DNA from: Nitrospira sp.
Lineage (GTDB): Bacteria > Nitrospirota > Nitrospiria > Nitrospirales > Nitrospiraceae
NCBI GenBank assembly: GCA_030123605.1
Contig: CP126123.1
Coordinates: 62,001 to 126,000 of the forward strand
DNA: 64,000 nt
Reading direction: 5' to 3'
Position 1 is the first letter of the stretch. Every line of letters begins with the position of its first letter. The notes under the pieces were generated by a model, which was not told the origin of the DNA, searched no databases, and worked only from the letters and a program-made list of their open reading frames with translations. A program made the translations under genes and the position numbers. Below are positions 17,056-26,002 of this stretch, in pieces.

Positions 17056-18840
17056 TCATCGTGCCTCAGCCAATGCTTTGAGTTCTTCTCCTGTGATGGT
17101 TTCTTTTCCGAGCAGCACTTGCGCCGCGTTGCGGAGGACCGGTTCCCGGGCCTTGATGAGGCCACGCGCGCGTTCGTACTGGTCGTCGATCAACCGCCGG
17201 ACTTCGCAATCGATTTCGCGTGAGGTCTGTTCGCTATAGTCCGTCGGCGTCTGGCTCGGCAGGGTCTGGAGAAATACAGACTGGCGATCTCGTTCCAGGC
17301 TGACTTGGCCCAATTTCTCGCTCATCCCGTAGACCTTGACCATGCTTTTCGCGATGTCGGTGGCCTTGCGCAGGTCGTCCTGCGCGCCGGTCGAGACTTC
17401 GCCGTAGATGATTTCCTCCGCCGCTCGTCCGCCGAGCAGCACGGCAATCTTGTTCTTCAATTCGCTGTAGGTCATCAGGAATCGATCCTCCGTCGGCAGT
17501 TGCATGGTGTAGCCGAGCGCGGCGATCCCTCGCGGGATGATGGAGATTTTGTGTACGGCGTCGACACCGGGGATCGAGAGCGCCACCAGCGCATGGCCGA
17601 CCTCGTGATGAGCGACACGCTCCTTTTCCATTTTGTTGAGGACGCGATTGCGCTTTTCGAGGCCGGCGACGACACGTTCAACTGCCTCTTGAAGTTCCGC
17701 CATGCCGACCTTGTCCTTCCCTCGCCGCACGGCCAACAGGGCTGCTTCGTTCAGGAGATTGGCGAGGTCGGCACCGACGAACCCGGGGGTCATGGCGGCG
17801 ATCGTGTCGAGATCGGCCGGATCGGCCAGGACGATGTTTCGCGCATGCACGTTCAAAATCGCCAGCCGGCCGGGCTTGTCCGGCCGATCGACGAGGACCT
17901 GACGGTCGAAACGGCCGGCTCGCAGCAGCGCCGGGTCCAGAATTTCAGGGCGGTTGGTGGCCGCCATGAGGATGACGCCGACGCGGGAGTCGAAGCCGTC
18001 CATTTCCACCAGGAGTTGGTTCAACGTCTGTTCCCGCTCTTCATGGGCCATAGGGCCGACGCCGCGTGCCTTGCCGAGCGCATCGAGTTCGTCGATGAAG
18101 ATGATGCAGGGCGCCTTGCCCTTGGCCTGCTCGAAGAGGTCGCGCACGCGGGCTGCGCCGACACCGACGAACATCTCGACAAATTCCGAACCGCTGATCG
18201 AGAAAAACGGCACGTTGGCCTCGCCTGCCACCGCCTTTGCCAGCAGCGTCTTGCCTGTGCCGGGCGGGCCTACCAACAGGATGCCTTTCGGAATCTTGCC
18301 GCCCAGCCGGCGGAACTTTTCCGGGGTCTTGAGAAATTCAATCACTTCTTCAAGTTCTTGTTTGGCTTCATCGACTCCGGCCACATCGGCGAAGCTGACC
18401 TTCACTTCCTTTTCCATGTAGATCTTGGCCTTGCTCTGGCCGACCGTCATGAAGCCCTGACTTTGCCCCATACGGCGCAGCATGAACCACCAGACCCCGA
18501 AGAAGAGGGCGATCGGGACGATCCACGACAGAAGATCGCGGAAGAGGGTGCTCTCGATGACACCGGTCACCTTCACCTGATGTTGCGCGAGGCTCCGCAA
18601 CAGGTCCGGGTCTTCGATGCGGATCGTGTTGAAGGTTTTCTCCTCCTTCATCTTCCCGTGAATGATTTGCGACGAGACCGCGACCTCGGTCACCTTGCCG
18701 GCTTCGACTGCCTCTTTGAACTCGCTGTAAGGGATTTCCGTGGGGTTGAAGAACGAGGGGAGGAACATCTGGATCAACATCAAGACCCAGAGGGCGATAA
18801 ATAGGTACCAGATGGAGAACTGCCGTTGTTTGGGGTCCAT
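17056..18840 (-). CDS. ftsH: ATP-dependent zinc metalloprotease FtsH
   Basis: The product has 594 residues from ATG 18840, preceded by AAGG at good spacing; a TTG seven codons upstream was not used. The order is TM helix (9-30), periplasmic domain, second TM (~104-120), then AAA+ domain with Walker A GPPGTGKT (191-198), Walker B IIFIDE and the second region of homology ([19 protein letters not shown]). The M41 protease domain carries HEVGH (412-416) as Zn ligands and catalytic Glu. FtsH is a hexameric inner-membrane protease that degrades misfolded membrane proteins and some regulators. It is the distal part of a tmk-holB-metG-unknown-ftsH run, 40 bp after the unknown gene. The protein is slightly shorter at the C-terminus than E. 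coli FtsH. Confidence 0.98.
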   Translation of the reverse strand: MDPKQRQFSIWYLFIALWVLMLIQMFLPSFFNPTEIPYSEFKEAVEAGKVTEVAVSSQIIHGKMKEEKTFNTIRIEDPDLLRSLAQHQVKVTGVIESTLFRDLLSWIVPIALFFGVWWFMLRRMGQSQGFMTVGQSKAKIYMEKEVKVSFADVAGVDEAKQELEEVIEFLKTPEKFRRLGGKIPKGILLVGPPGTGKTLLAKAVAGEANVPFFSISGSEFVEMFVGVGAARVRDLFEQAKGKAPCIIFIDELDALGKARGVGPMAHEEREQTLNQLLVEMDGFDSRVGVILMAATNRPEILDPALLRAGRFDRQVLVDRPDKPGRLAILNVHARNIVLADPADLDTIAAMTPGFVGADLANLLNEAALLAVRRGKDKVGMAELQEAVERVVAGLEKRNRVLNKMEKERVAHHEVGHALVALSIPGVDAVHKISIIPRGIAALGYTMQLPTEDRFLMTYSELKNKIAVLLGGRAAEEIIYGEVSTGAQDDLRKATDIAKSMVKVYGMSEKLGQVSLERDRQSVFLQTLPSQTPTDYSEQTSREIDCEVRRLIDDQYERARGLIKAREPVLRNAAQVLLGKETITGEELKALAEAR

Positions 18841-18880
18841 GTCGGAGACCTTATCTTGCAATCACGGGATCAATCGCCGG

Positions 18881-19747
18881 TCAATTCTTCTTCGTGCGCA
18901 GCCGCTCCGACAGCACCGGATATTGCGCCGTTCCCATTCCGAAGTTGCCGGTGCCCGCATCCGCAGCAATGACCCGCAGCGTAATGCCGTCCGGTGCGTC
19001 TTTGGGGATCGGTACGAAGAAGGGTGCTTCGAAGTGACTCTTTTCTCCCGAATAGAACATCTGTAATCGCTCGACCACACGGTCTCCGATCAAGAGTTCG
19101 CCGTAAATGTGAATTTTGCGGGAATCCCAGTCGCCGTGCGGGCGGACCAGCGCACCGGAGAGGGTGCGGACGGACGCCCGCAGCATAACGTCCTCCTTGG
19201 CGATCAGGGACTCGCCTGGTTTCGGCTGTTCGACCTGCACCAGGTAGCCGTAGAGGTGCAGCACGATACCGTCGTTGGTGAGGTCATGGCCGGGAATGAG
19301 GAGGACCGTTTTGCTGGCCCGTTGCAACGCGCTGGGATAGGCCAACGGTCCCTCGGCGGTAATTTCGACCAACGTCGGCCGCGTGAGTTCGAGCGTGGTC
19401 GTGAAGGAGGCGGCCGGTCGTGCGCTGTAGAGCGGCTCGTCCATGAGGTGCGGCGTGCGCATGATTTGGCTTTGGTCGCCCGGTTCTCCCTGCTGAAGGC
19501 CGGACGCCAGGAGTTGACGGGTGGCTACGTCGGTGATCGTCACGCGCGCACCGCCGACCTCGTGGCCCAGGACCAACGAACGGTGGGCGACGACCCGTAC
19601 CACCACGGTGGTGGGCAGTGGGTCGTTGTAATGGGCCTTGGATTCGAGTTCGGATTCGGAGGGTTCTGAGACGAACCCCGCACCGGTACTGCTCAACAGC
19701 ACGAGTAGGCAGGTGCCGATCAGCCGGATGAAGGGTGAGCGGGTCAT
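18881..19747 (-). CDS. Exported protein of unknown function
   Basis: The product has 288 residues from ATG 19747, whose start overlaps the metG stop by 4 bp (ATGA), indicating translational coupling. The N-terminus is a signal peptide (RLIGTCLLVLLSSTGAGF), cleaved near residue 25, with no lipobox Cys. The mature protein is beta-rich with repeated strand-turn patterns (VVVRVVAHRSLVLGHEVGGA, FTTTLELTRPTLVEITAEG) suggestive of Ig-like or carboxypeptidase-regulatory-like folds. No catalytic residues are recognisable. Its position between metG and ftsH says little about function. It is probably periplasmic or surface exposed. Confidence 0.8.
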   Translation of the reverse strand: MTRSPFIRLIGTCLLVLLSSTGAGFVSEPSESELESKAHYNDPLPTTVVVRVVAHRSLVLGHEVGGARVTITDVATRQLLASGLQQGEPGDQSQIMRTPHLMDEPLYSARPAASFTTTLELTRPTLVEITAEGPLAYPSALQRASKTVLLIPGHDLTNDGIVLHLYGYLVQVEQPKPGESLIAKEDVMLRASVRTLSGALVRPHGDWDSRKIHIYGELLIGDRVVERLQMFYSGEKSHFEAPFFVPIPKDAPDGITLRVIAADAGTGNFGMGTAQYPVLSERLRTKKN

Positions 19748-21732
19748 TTCACCTTGGCGCCTGGCTCCACGTCTTCGACGAAGGTGGCGAGCCCTCGCAC
19801 GTCACTGTCGCCCGCCGCGAGCACCATGCCTTGGGATTCGATGCCCATCAATTTGGCCGGTTTCAGATTCGCGACGATGACGATGGTTTTTCCGACCAGG
19901 GCCTCCGGTTCGTATTTCTTGCCGATGCCGGCAACGATCTGACGTTGTTCCGTTCCGAGGCTGACTTGAAGTTTGAGCAGTTTCTCGGATTTCGGCACAC
20001 GCTCCGCCGTCAAGACCTTCGCAGTTTTGAGCTGGACCTTCATGAATTCATCGATCGTGATCTGGGGCGGCGCGGCAGCGGCCGGAGCTGTTGCGGAAGG
20101 AGTCGGACTTTGTGGGACAGCGGTTGTCGAGGCTTGCGTGGCGGCAGTCGGTTGCGAGGAAGCTGGTGCGTCGGTCACGTTCTTGACTCCTTGTGATTGC
20201 TGTTCAATTTTTGGAAAAAGAGAACTTCCTTTAGCGATTGTCCGGCCGGGCAAATCAGTCCAATCGATTGCTGCAGCAGGAAGAAAGACAGAAGGATTCC
20301 ACGGCAATCCAATCTGTCTGAGAATTTCCTCACCCTTGCTTGGCAAAAAGTGGTAAAGCATCATACCTACCGTCTTCAAGACAGCGGCAAGATGAAACAG
20401 CGCTTCATCGAGCCGAGCTTTTGCATCTGGTTGCTTTGCAAGCTTCCAGGGGGCAGTTCTGTCGATGTATTGATTTGTCGATTGCACAAGTTCCCAAATG
20501 GCTTCGAGGGCCTTTGTGAAATCCAGGCGACCTAGGTGGGCGAGGACAGATCCAACCATCTCGCCGGCTTTGTTAGAAAGATCCTTCGTCGGATTCCCTT
20601 GTGGAATAACGCCTCCGGCGAATCGTTCTATCATTGTGAGGCTACGACTCAACAGATTCCCGAGGTCGTCCGCAAGCTCACTGTTGATCCGTCCGACTAA
20701 TGCCTCACGAGAAAAGTCTCCATCATAACCGAACGGCACTTCGCGGAGCAGGAAGTAACGGAAGGCGTCGGCGCCGAATTCATCGATCATCTTGTTAGGA
20801 TCGACGACATTGCCGCGGCTCTTCGACATCTTCTCGCCGTCCACCGTCCACCAGCCATGGGCGAAGATCGTTTTTGGAAGCGGCAGTTCCAGCGCCATCA
20901 GCATGGTGGACCAGTACACCGCGTGGGTCGTGAGGATGTCCTTGCCGACCAGGTGAACATCGGCGGGCCAGTAACGTAAGTCGGCCGGTTGTCCCTGGGG
21001 TAGGTATTCGAGCGCCGAGATGTAATTCACGAGCGCATCGAACCAAACGTAGGTGACGTAGTCTTCGTCAAACGGGAGTTCGATGCCCCAGGAGAGTCGG
21101 GATTTGGGGCGAGAGATGGACAAGTCACCGAGCTTTTGGGTTTTGAGGAAACCTAGTACTTCATTACGGCGAGAGGTTGGGAGGATGAAGTCTTGGTGGT
21201 TTTGGATGTGGTCGATCAGCCGGTCTTGGTATTGCCCCATCTTGAAGAAATAGTTGTGTTCGCTGAGACGCTCAATGGGTCGTTTGCAGTCCGGGCAGAG
21301 GCCATCGACCACATCCTTTTCCGTCCAAAATCGCTCGTCGAACGTGCAGTACCATCCGGTGTAATCTGCCTTGTAAATCAGTTGCTTGTCGAAGAGTTGT
21401 TGGAGATATCGTTGAACCACTGATTGGTGCCGGCTGTCGGTGGTCCTGATGAAGGCGTCGTTGGAGATGTTCAACCTTTGCCAGAGGTTTATGAATTGGG
21501 GCGCGAGCCGGTCGCAATGGGTCTGCGGGTCGATGCCGGCCTTGGCGGCGGCCTGCTGCACCTTTTGTCCGTGTTCGTCCAGACCTGTCAGAAAGAACAC
21601 CTCGCGCCCACGTAATCGCCAGTAGCGCGCGAGCACGTCGGCGGCCACGGTCGTATACGCATGGCCGATGTGCGGCACGTCGTTGACGTAATAGATCGGC
21701 GTCGTGATGTAGAAGGTGTTCCCGCTACTCAT
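19744..21732 (-). CDS. metG: Methionyl-tRNA synthetase with C-terminal tRNA-binding domain
   Basis: The product has 662 residues from ATG 21732. The class I synthetase signatures are HIGH (21-24) and KMSKS (301-305). A reduced connective-peptide zinc region has Cys129 and C146-PD-C149. After the anticodon-binding helices there is an Ala/Thr/Pro linker (~525-560) and an EMAP-II-like OB-fold tRNA-binding domain (~565-662). The enzyme charges tRNA-Met in the cytoplasm. It is the third gene of the tmk-holB-metG run and overlaps the next gene by 4 bp. The part encoded by about 20200-20740 is visibly AT-richer than the rest of the gene, hinting at a recombined segment. Confidence 0.98.
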   Translation of the reverse strand: MSSGNTFYITTPIYYVNDVPHIGHAYTTVAADVLARYWRLRGREVFFLTGLDEHGQKVQQAAAKAGIDPQTHCDRLAPQFINLWQRLNISNDAFIRTTDSRHQSVVQRYLQQLFDKQLIYKADYTGWYCTFDERFWTEKDVVDGLCPDCKRPIERLSEHNYFFKMGQYQDRLIDHIQNHQDFILPTSRRNEVLGFLKTQKLGDLSISRPKSRLSWGIELPFDEDYVTYVWFDALVNYISALEYLPQGQPADLRYWPADVHLVGKDILTTHAVYWSTMLMALELPLPKTIFAHGWWTVDGEKMSKSRGNVVDPNKMIDEFGADAFRYFLLREVPFGYDGDFSREALVGRINSELADDLGNLLSRSLTMIERFAGGVIPQGNPTKDLSNKAGEMVGSVLAHLGRLDFTKALEAIWELVQSTNQYIDRTAPWKLAKQPDAKARLDEALFHLAAVLKTVGMMLYHFLPSKGEEILRQIGLPWNPSVFLPAAAIDWTDLPGRTIAKGSSLFPKIEQQSQGVKNVTDAPASSQPTAATQASTTAVPQSPTPSATAPAAAAPPQITIDEFMKVQLKTAKVLTAERVPKSEKLLKLQVSLGTEQRQIVAGIGKKYEPEALVGKTIVIVANLKPAKLMGIESQGMVLAAGDSDVRGLATFVEDVEPGAKVK

Positions 21733-21776
21733 GGCTTGAAAATCAAGATAGCAGTTCGGCTGAGGGGAAAGCTAGG

Positions 21777-22808
21777 TCAGCGCCCCGGACCGACTGTTTG
21801 TTGGGGGATGATCAGGTGACGCAGCCGTAACAAGGTCGTTTCGAGCGCCATTTGGAGATTCACATTGCGGTGCGCCTGCCGTTCCAATGTTTCGAGGCTG
21901 CCGATGAGGTCCAGAAGTTCGTCGATGTCGATGTGTTCGGCCAACACCTGCATGTCTTTGCGTTGCTCCACATTGAGCACGTGGTCGGATCCGGCGCCGA
22001 CTGCCAGGAGCAACAGGTCGCGCAACCAACGGAGCAGCCAGTCGAATGCCTCCGGGGCACGGTCCGCCTTGGCGAGGGCTTCTGCAGTCGCGAGGACGGT
22101 GGAAAAAGACTGCAGCCCCTTCGATGAAAACAGGAGGAAGAATTCCTTCTGGTTGTTCCGCGCCTGTTCCAGGTCACATTCCAATGCCAGCCCCAATTGC
22201 CCATCACTCAGGGTCGCCAGGAAGCGCGCATCGGCCGGCGGGAGTTCGCGCTTCAAAATGACGGCGGCTTCCACCTGGGTTTGCGCGGGCGCCGCGAGCC
22301 GCAGGGCTTGGCAGCGCGACCGGATCGTGGCAGGCAGGGCATAGGGCCTGCTCGAGACCAGCAGGAACAGGCTGTGGTCGGGGGGTTCCTCCAGCGTTTT
22401 GAGCAGCGCATTGGCGGCCCCGATCGTCATGCGGTCTGCGTCGTCGATCAGGCAGATTTTGCGATCGCCGATCAACGGGCGATAGATCATCTGCTGTTCG
22501 ATGTCGCGAATGAGTTCGATCTTGATCTGAGGATTGGCTTGTTCGCGGTCCGGCTCGATCACCAGGAAATCGGGATGGGTCCGTGCTTCGACCTGGCGAC
22601 AGGCGCGACAGGTGCCGCAGGCATCCGGTTCGTGATCGATCGGCAGGCTCTCGCAGAGGAGTGCTTGCGCCACGCGCAGGGCCAGGAGGCGTTTACCGAT
22701 GCGGTCGTCTCCATGGAAGAGGTATGCGTGGGCGAGGCGGTTCTGGGCGATCGCCGACTTGAGCAGCATTTTGGCGCGGTCATGTCCGATGATCTCAGCG
22801 AAGGGCAT
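21777..22808 (-). CDS. holB: DNA polymerase III delta-prime subunit
   Basis: The product has 343 residues from ATG 22808 (MPFAEIIGHDRAKMLLKSAI). A frame extending 60 codons further upstream reads the tmk coding sequence out of frame, so the inner ATG is the start. It overlaps the tmk stop by 14 bp. The clamp-loader AAA+ fold is shown by the degenerate P-loop GDDRIGKR, the zinc cysteines of CGTCRACRQVE, the Walker B-like CLIDDADRM and the SRC motif (IRSRCQAL). The modified P-loop is normal for delta-prime, which does not hydrolyse ATP. It acts in the clamp-loader complex that places the beta clamp on DNA. Confidence 0.95.
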   Translation of the reverse strand: MPFAEIIGHDRAKMLLKSAIAQNRLAHAYLFHGDDRIGKRLLALRVAQALLCESLPIDHEPDACGTCRACRQVEARTHPDFLVIEPDREQANPQIKIELIRDIEQQMIYRPLIGDRKICLIDDADRMTIGAANALLKTLEEPPDHSLFLLVSSRPYALPATIRSRCQALRLAAPAQTQVEAAVILKRELPPADARFLATLSDGQLGLALECDLEQARNNQKEFFLLFSSKGLQSFSTVLATAEALAKADRAPEAFDWLLRWLRDLLLLAVGAGSDHVLNVEQRKDMQVLAEHIDIDELLDLIGSLETLERQAHRNVNLQMALETTLLRLRHLIIPQQTVGPGR

Positions 22809-23532
22809 GGCGAGCCTGTGACCTGTGGGGAATAGGTGTGTCTGATGACGGTGAGTGCTTCGTCGCACCCCGCAGATGTTTGCTGAGCCACGGTGCGACG
22901 GTCTGTGCGACTGCCCGGGCGACCGTTTCTTTCGCGGCCCGTGACGGGATGATCTTGATCCTTGCCGGTTCGCGCTTCGCCAGGTCAAGAAAACCGGCGC
23001 GAACTTTTCGGTGGAATCGAATGGACTCGCGATCCAGCCGATTCGTTCCGGCTGCCCTTCGTCGCCGCGCCAAGCCGGTGGAGACCGGGAGGTCGAAGAG
23101 AAGGGTCAGGTCCGGCGTGATCGTTCGCGTGGCGAGGCGGTTGAGAGTCCGGAGCGTCGTGAGGTCCAGCCCACGCGCATAACCCTGGTAGGCCAAGGTG
23201 GAATCGCTGAAACGATCGCAGATTACGATGGCGCCTTGTGCGAGGGCCGGTTCGATGACCTGCGCGACATGTTGCCGGCGGGCGGCGAAGATAAGGAACG
23301 CCTCGGTTTCCGGCGCAACCGGTTCAGCGGTGCGATCCAGCAGGAGTGAGCGGATGTGTTCCGCGAGCAGGGTTCCTCCCGGTTCTCTGGTTTCCACGGT
23401 GACGTATCCTTCGCTCCGAAGGTACTCTCCCAGGAGCTTGGCTTGGGTCGATTTGCCACAACCTTCGATTCCCTCGAGTGTCATGAACAGACCTCGGGGA
23501 GGTCGCCTGCGTTGAGTCATCATTCCGGTCAT
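22795..23532 (-). CDS. tmk: Thymidylate kinase
   Basis: The product has 245 residues from ATG 23532, placed just after an AGGA sequence; in-frame ATGs at 23523 and 23520 are alternatives. The P-loop is EGIEGCGKST. TREPGG follows, then the DR-x motif CDRFSDSTLAYQGYARG and an Arg-rich LID segment (LARRRRAAGTNRLDRE). It phosphorylates dTMP to dTDP for DNA synthesis. The C-terminal ~35 residues are a basic, Ser/His-rich extension beyond the usual ~210-residue fold and overlap the holB start. First gene of the minus-strand run; it diverges from the DUF502 gene across a 120 bp spacer that must hold both promoters. Confidence 0.95.
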   Translation of the reverse strand: MTGMMTQRRRPPRGLFMTLEGIEGCGKSTQAKLLGEYLRSEGYVTVETREPGGTLLAEHIRSLLLDRTAEPVAPETEAFLIFAARRQHVAQVIEPALAQGAIVICDRFSDSTLAYQGYARGLDLTTLRTLNRLATRTITPDLTLLFDLPVSTGLARRRRAAGTNRLDRESIRFHRKVRAGFLDLAKREPARIKIIPSRAAKETVARAVAQTVAPWLSKHLRGATKHSPSSDTPIPHRSQARHALR

Positions 23533-23652
23533 CAAATCCTGGAGAAGGAGCGCGGAATCCTATTCCAAGTGCTTGAAAATAGCAATAAAAGGCTTGCGAC
23601 GATCGGCGAAACACCGGTATCATGACGTTCTACTTGGACCCCTCAGTCACGC

Positions 23653-24327
23653 ATGTTGAAAGCCTCGTTAAAACGTTATTTTCTGACCGGTTTGCTGGTC
23701 ATGATCCCCTTCTGGGGGACCGTCCTGATTTTGAAGACTCTGTTCGTCAGCCTGGACGGGATTCTTGGAGACGCGGCTGCCAGTCTTGTGACGCCCGGGT
23801 ACTACGTGCCTGGGTTGGGGATCGTCGCCCTGGTCCTGCTCATCTTTGCGACCGGGCTTTTTGCGGCGAACTTTATCGGTCGCCATGTCGTACGGCAGTG
23901 GGAGAATTTGCTCAACCGTGTGCCGGTCGTTCGCGGAATCTACTCGACCATCAAGTCCATGATGGACATTCTGTCGTTCGCGGAACGCGAAACCTATCGT
24001 CGCGTCGTGCTGATCCAGTTTCCCAAGAACGGACACTATTGTTTCGCGTTTGTGACAGGCGTGACGAAAGGGGAGATGCAGCAGCTCTCGCCGGATCCGC
24101 TGGTACACGTGTATGTGCCGACCTCACCGAATCCCACCTCCGGATACTTTTTGTTGGTCCCGGAGCGGGAGGTGATCGCCGTGGACATCACGGTTGAAGA
24201 GGCCATGAAGCTGATCGTCTCGGGCGGCCTGTACACACCGGCTCCTTCCTCCGGCGCGGCGCCGCAGGCCGATGGGAAACAGTGGGCGCCGATCAAACAA
24301 CCGGACGCAGGCGTGCAGGTCGGCTGA
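23653..24327 (+). CDS. DUF502 family membrane protein
   Basis: The product has 224 residues from ATG 23653. Two transmembrane helices are clear (YFLTGLLVMIPFWGTVLILK, and LGIVALVLLIFATGLFAANF). The family-typical NRVPVVRGIYSTIKSMMD lies near residue 90. The soluble beta-rich domain includes RRVVLIQFPKNG and VPTSPNPTSGYFLLVP. The sequence resembles the DUF502 family of bacterial and plant membrane proteins, whose function is not established. The C-terminal ~30 residues are Pro/Ala-rich and probably disordered. It starts a plus-strand run with glmU and glmS. The 64 bp to glmU suggests co-transcription. Confidence 0.88.
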   Translation: MLKASLKRYFLTGLLVMIPFWGTVLILKTLFVSLDGILGDAAASLVTPGYYVPGLGIVALVLLIFATGLFAANFIGRHVVRQWENLLNRVPVVRGIYSTIKSMMDILSFAERETYRRVVLIQFPKNGHYCFAFVTGVTKGEMQQLSPDPLVHVYVPTSPNPTSGYFLLVPEREVIAVDITVEEAMKLIVSGGLYTPAPSSGAAPQADGKQWAPIKQPDAGVQVG

Positions 24328-24391
24328 TCGTGTATCGATCGACGGCACCGTGGCAAATCTGTACGCTCAAGACCCTCATGGTGAAGGCCTC

Positions 24392-25993
24392 ATGACCCAG
24401 TCATCGCAGCATCACGCATCGGCATCGGCGACTTCCGTTCCCGACCTCGCAGTCATCATCATGGCGGCGGGGCTCGGCAAGCGCATGAAGTCGGCCGTGG
24501 CCAAGGTGCTCCATCCGGTGGCGGGGCGGCCGATGCTGCTCTACGTTCTCGACATCGCCAGTCGCCTTTCAGAGCAGGGCGTGGCCGTCGTTGTCGGGCA
24601 CCAGGGGGCCGAGGTCCGCAAGGTCGTTGAAGCCGTCGGGGGCCAGGTTGCCGTGGCGGAGCAGGCCAGGCAGTTGGGGACCGGGCATGCGGTGTTGCAG
24701 GCGCGTCCCATCTTCGACCGTCTCCATCGAAAGCCGTCCCGGTATGTGATCCTCAACGGGGATACGCCGCTCCTCACGGAGACCACAGTGCGGGAGCTGT
24801 TGGCTCTGCATGATGCGCAGCGCGCAGCGGTGACCCTGTTGACATCGGTGCTCGACGACGCGTCCGGTTATGGGCGGGTCATTCGCCGCCGCCGTAACGA
24901 GTGGCTACAGGGGGCGGCCGACAATGCGGTGCAGGCCATCGTCGAAGAAAAAGACGCGTCCCAGGATGAGCGACTGGTGCGCGAAATCAACGTCGGGACC
25001 TATGTCGTCGAGGGCGATTTTCTCTTTCCGGCCCTCGACAAGCTCGATCCTCGCAATGCCCAGGGGGAGTACTATCTCACGGACATCGTGGAGATGGCGG
25101 TGCAGCAGGGGCGTACCTGTTCTGCCCTGCGTCTGGGCACGATCGACGAAGGATTGGGCATCAACAGCCGCGTGCAATTGGCGGAGGCTGAGCGGGTGAT
25201 CCGCCAACGGATCAGAGAGCGGTGGCTGGAAGCGGGTGTGACGATGCGGGACCCTGCCTCAACCTGGATCGATGCAGAGGTGACGATCGGCCGGGACACG
25301 ATCCTCTATCCGAATGTGACGCTTGAAGGGCGAACGGTCATCGGGGAGGAGACGGTCGTGCATTCCGGCGCACGTATTACCGATTGCACCATCGGAAGCA
25401 GAGTGGAGATTCTGGATTCTTGCATCCTGCGTGAGTCGCAGGTCGAGGAGGGGGCTCACCTCGGACCGTTTGCGCACCTGCGGCCTGGTGCGATCGTGCG
25501 ACGCAAGGCGAAGGTCGGGAATTTCGTCGAGATGAAGAAAGCCGAACTCGGCGAAGGATCGAAGGCCAACCATCTGAGTTATCTCGGTGATGCGCGGATC
25601 GGAACGGGCGTGAATATCGGGGCCGGGACGATTACCTGTAATTACGATGGGTATAAAAAGTTCCAGACGGTGATCGGAGATGGAGTATTCATCGGGAGCG
25701 ATGTGCAACTGGTGGCGCCCGTGACGGTCGGGCAGGGTTCCGTCATCGCGGCCGGCGCCACCGTGACGCAAGATGTGCCGCCGGACGCGCTCGTCATTTC
25801 GCGGGTACCGCAGGTGACGCGTGAGGGCTGGGCCGCCCGTCGGCGCGCGTTGCAGAGCGGACAGGCTTCCACTCTGTCTCCGACCCCGGCCGCGACCGGC
25901 GCGAAGGCTGTCGGTGAGGCCAAGGTTTCCAAGGGGTCGAAACGTGCCGTGAAGAAACAGCAACCGGCGGTTCAACGTACGAAGCGGAGGTAA
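24392..25993 (+). CDS. glmU: Bifunctional GlmU: GlcN-1-P acetyltransferase / GlcNAc-1-P uridyltransferase
   Basis: The product has 533 residues from ATG 24392, behind GAAGG. The uridyltransferase domain shows AAGLGKRMKS (~25-34), GTGHAV and NGDTPLL. The C-terminal half is a left-handed beta-helix with hexapeptide repeats and the acetyltransferase landmarks (FAHLRPGA, KVGNFVEMKK, NHLSYLGDA, GAGTITCNYDG). It makes UDP-GlcNAc for peptidoglycan, LPS and polysaccharides. GlmU is usually ~450-460 residues. Here a Lys/Ala/Ser-rich tail of ~70 residues, ending in a strongly basic KQQPAVQRTKRR, is added. glmS follows 9 bp downstream, a direct pathway partner. Confidence 0.97.
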   Translation: MTQSSQHHASASATSVPDLAVIIMAAGLGKRMKSAVAKVLHPVAGRPMLLYVLDIASRLSEQGVAVVVGHQGAEVRKVVEAVGGQVAVAEQARQLGTGHAVLQARPIFDRLHRKPSRYVILNGDTPLLTETTVRELLALHDAQRAAVTLLTSVLDDASGYGRVIRRRRNEWLQGAADNAVQAIVEEKDASQDERLVREINVGTYVVEGDFLFPALDKLDPRNAQGEYYLTDIVEMAVQQGRTCSALRLGTIDEGLGINSRVQLAEAERVIRQRIRERWLEAGVTMRDPASTWIDAEVTIGRDTILYPNVTLEGRTVIGEETVVHSGARITDCTIGSRVEILDSCILRESQVEEGAHLGPFAHLRPGAIVRRKAKVGNFVEMKKAELGEGSKANHLSYLGDARIGTGVNIGAGTITCNYDGYKKFQTVIGDGVFIGSDVQLVAPVTVGQGSVIAAGATVTQDVPPDALVISRVPQVTREGWAARRRALQSGQASTLSPTPAATGAKAVGEAKVSKGSKRAVKKQQPAVQRTKRR

Positions 25994-26002
25994 CGACGAC
26001 CT

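Noticed and set aside
17305-18804. Long plus-strand open frame (~499 codons) opposite ftsH
   Set aside because: It is antisense to an unambiguous gene in GC-rich DNA, where third-position bias keeps the opposite strand open. The translation is low-complexity (Asp/His/Gln/Arg) with no family character.
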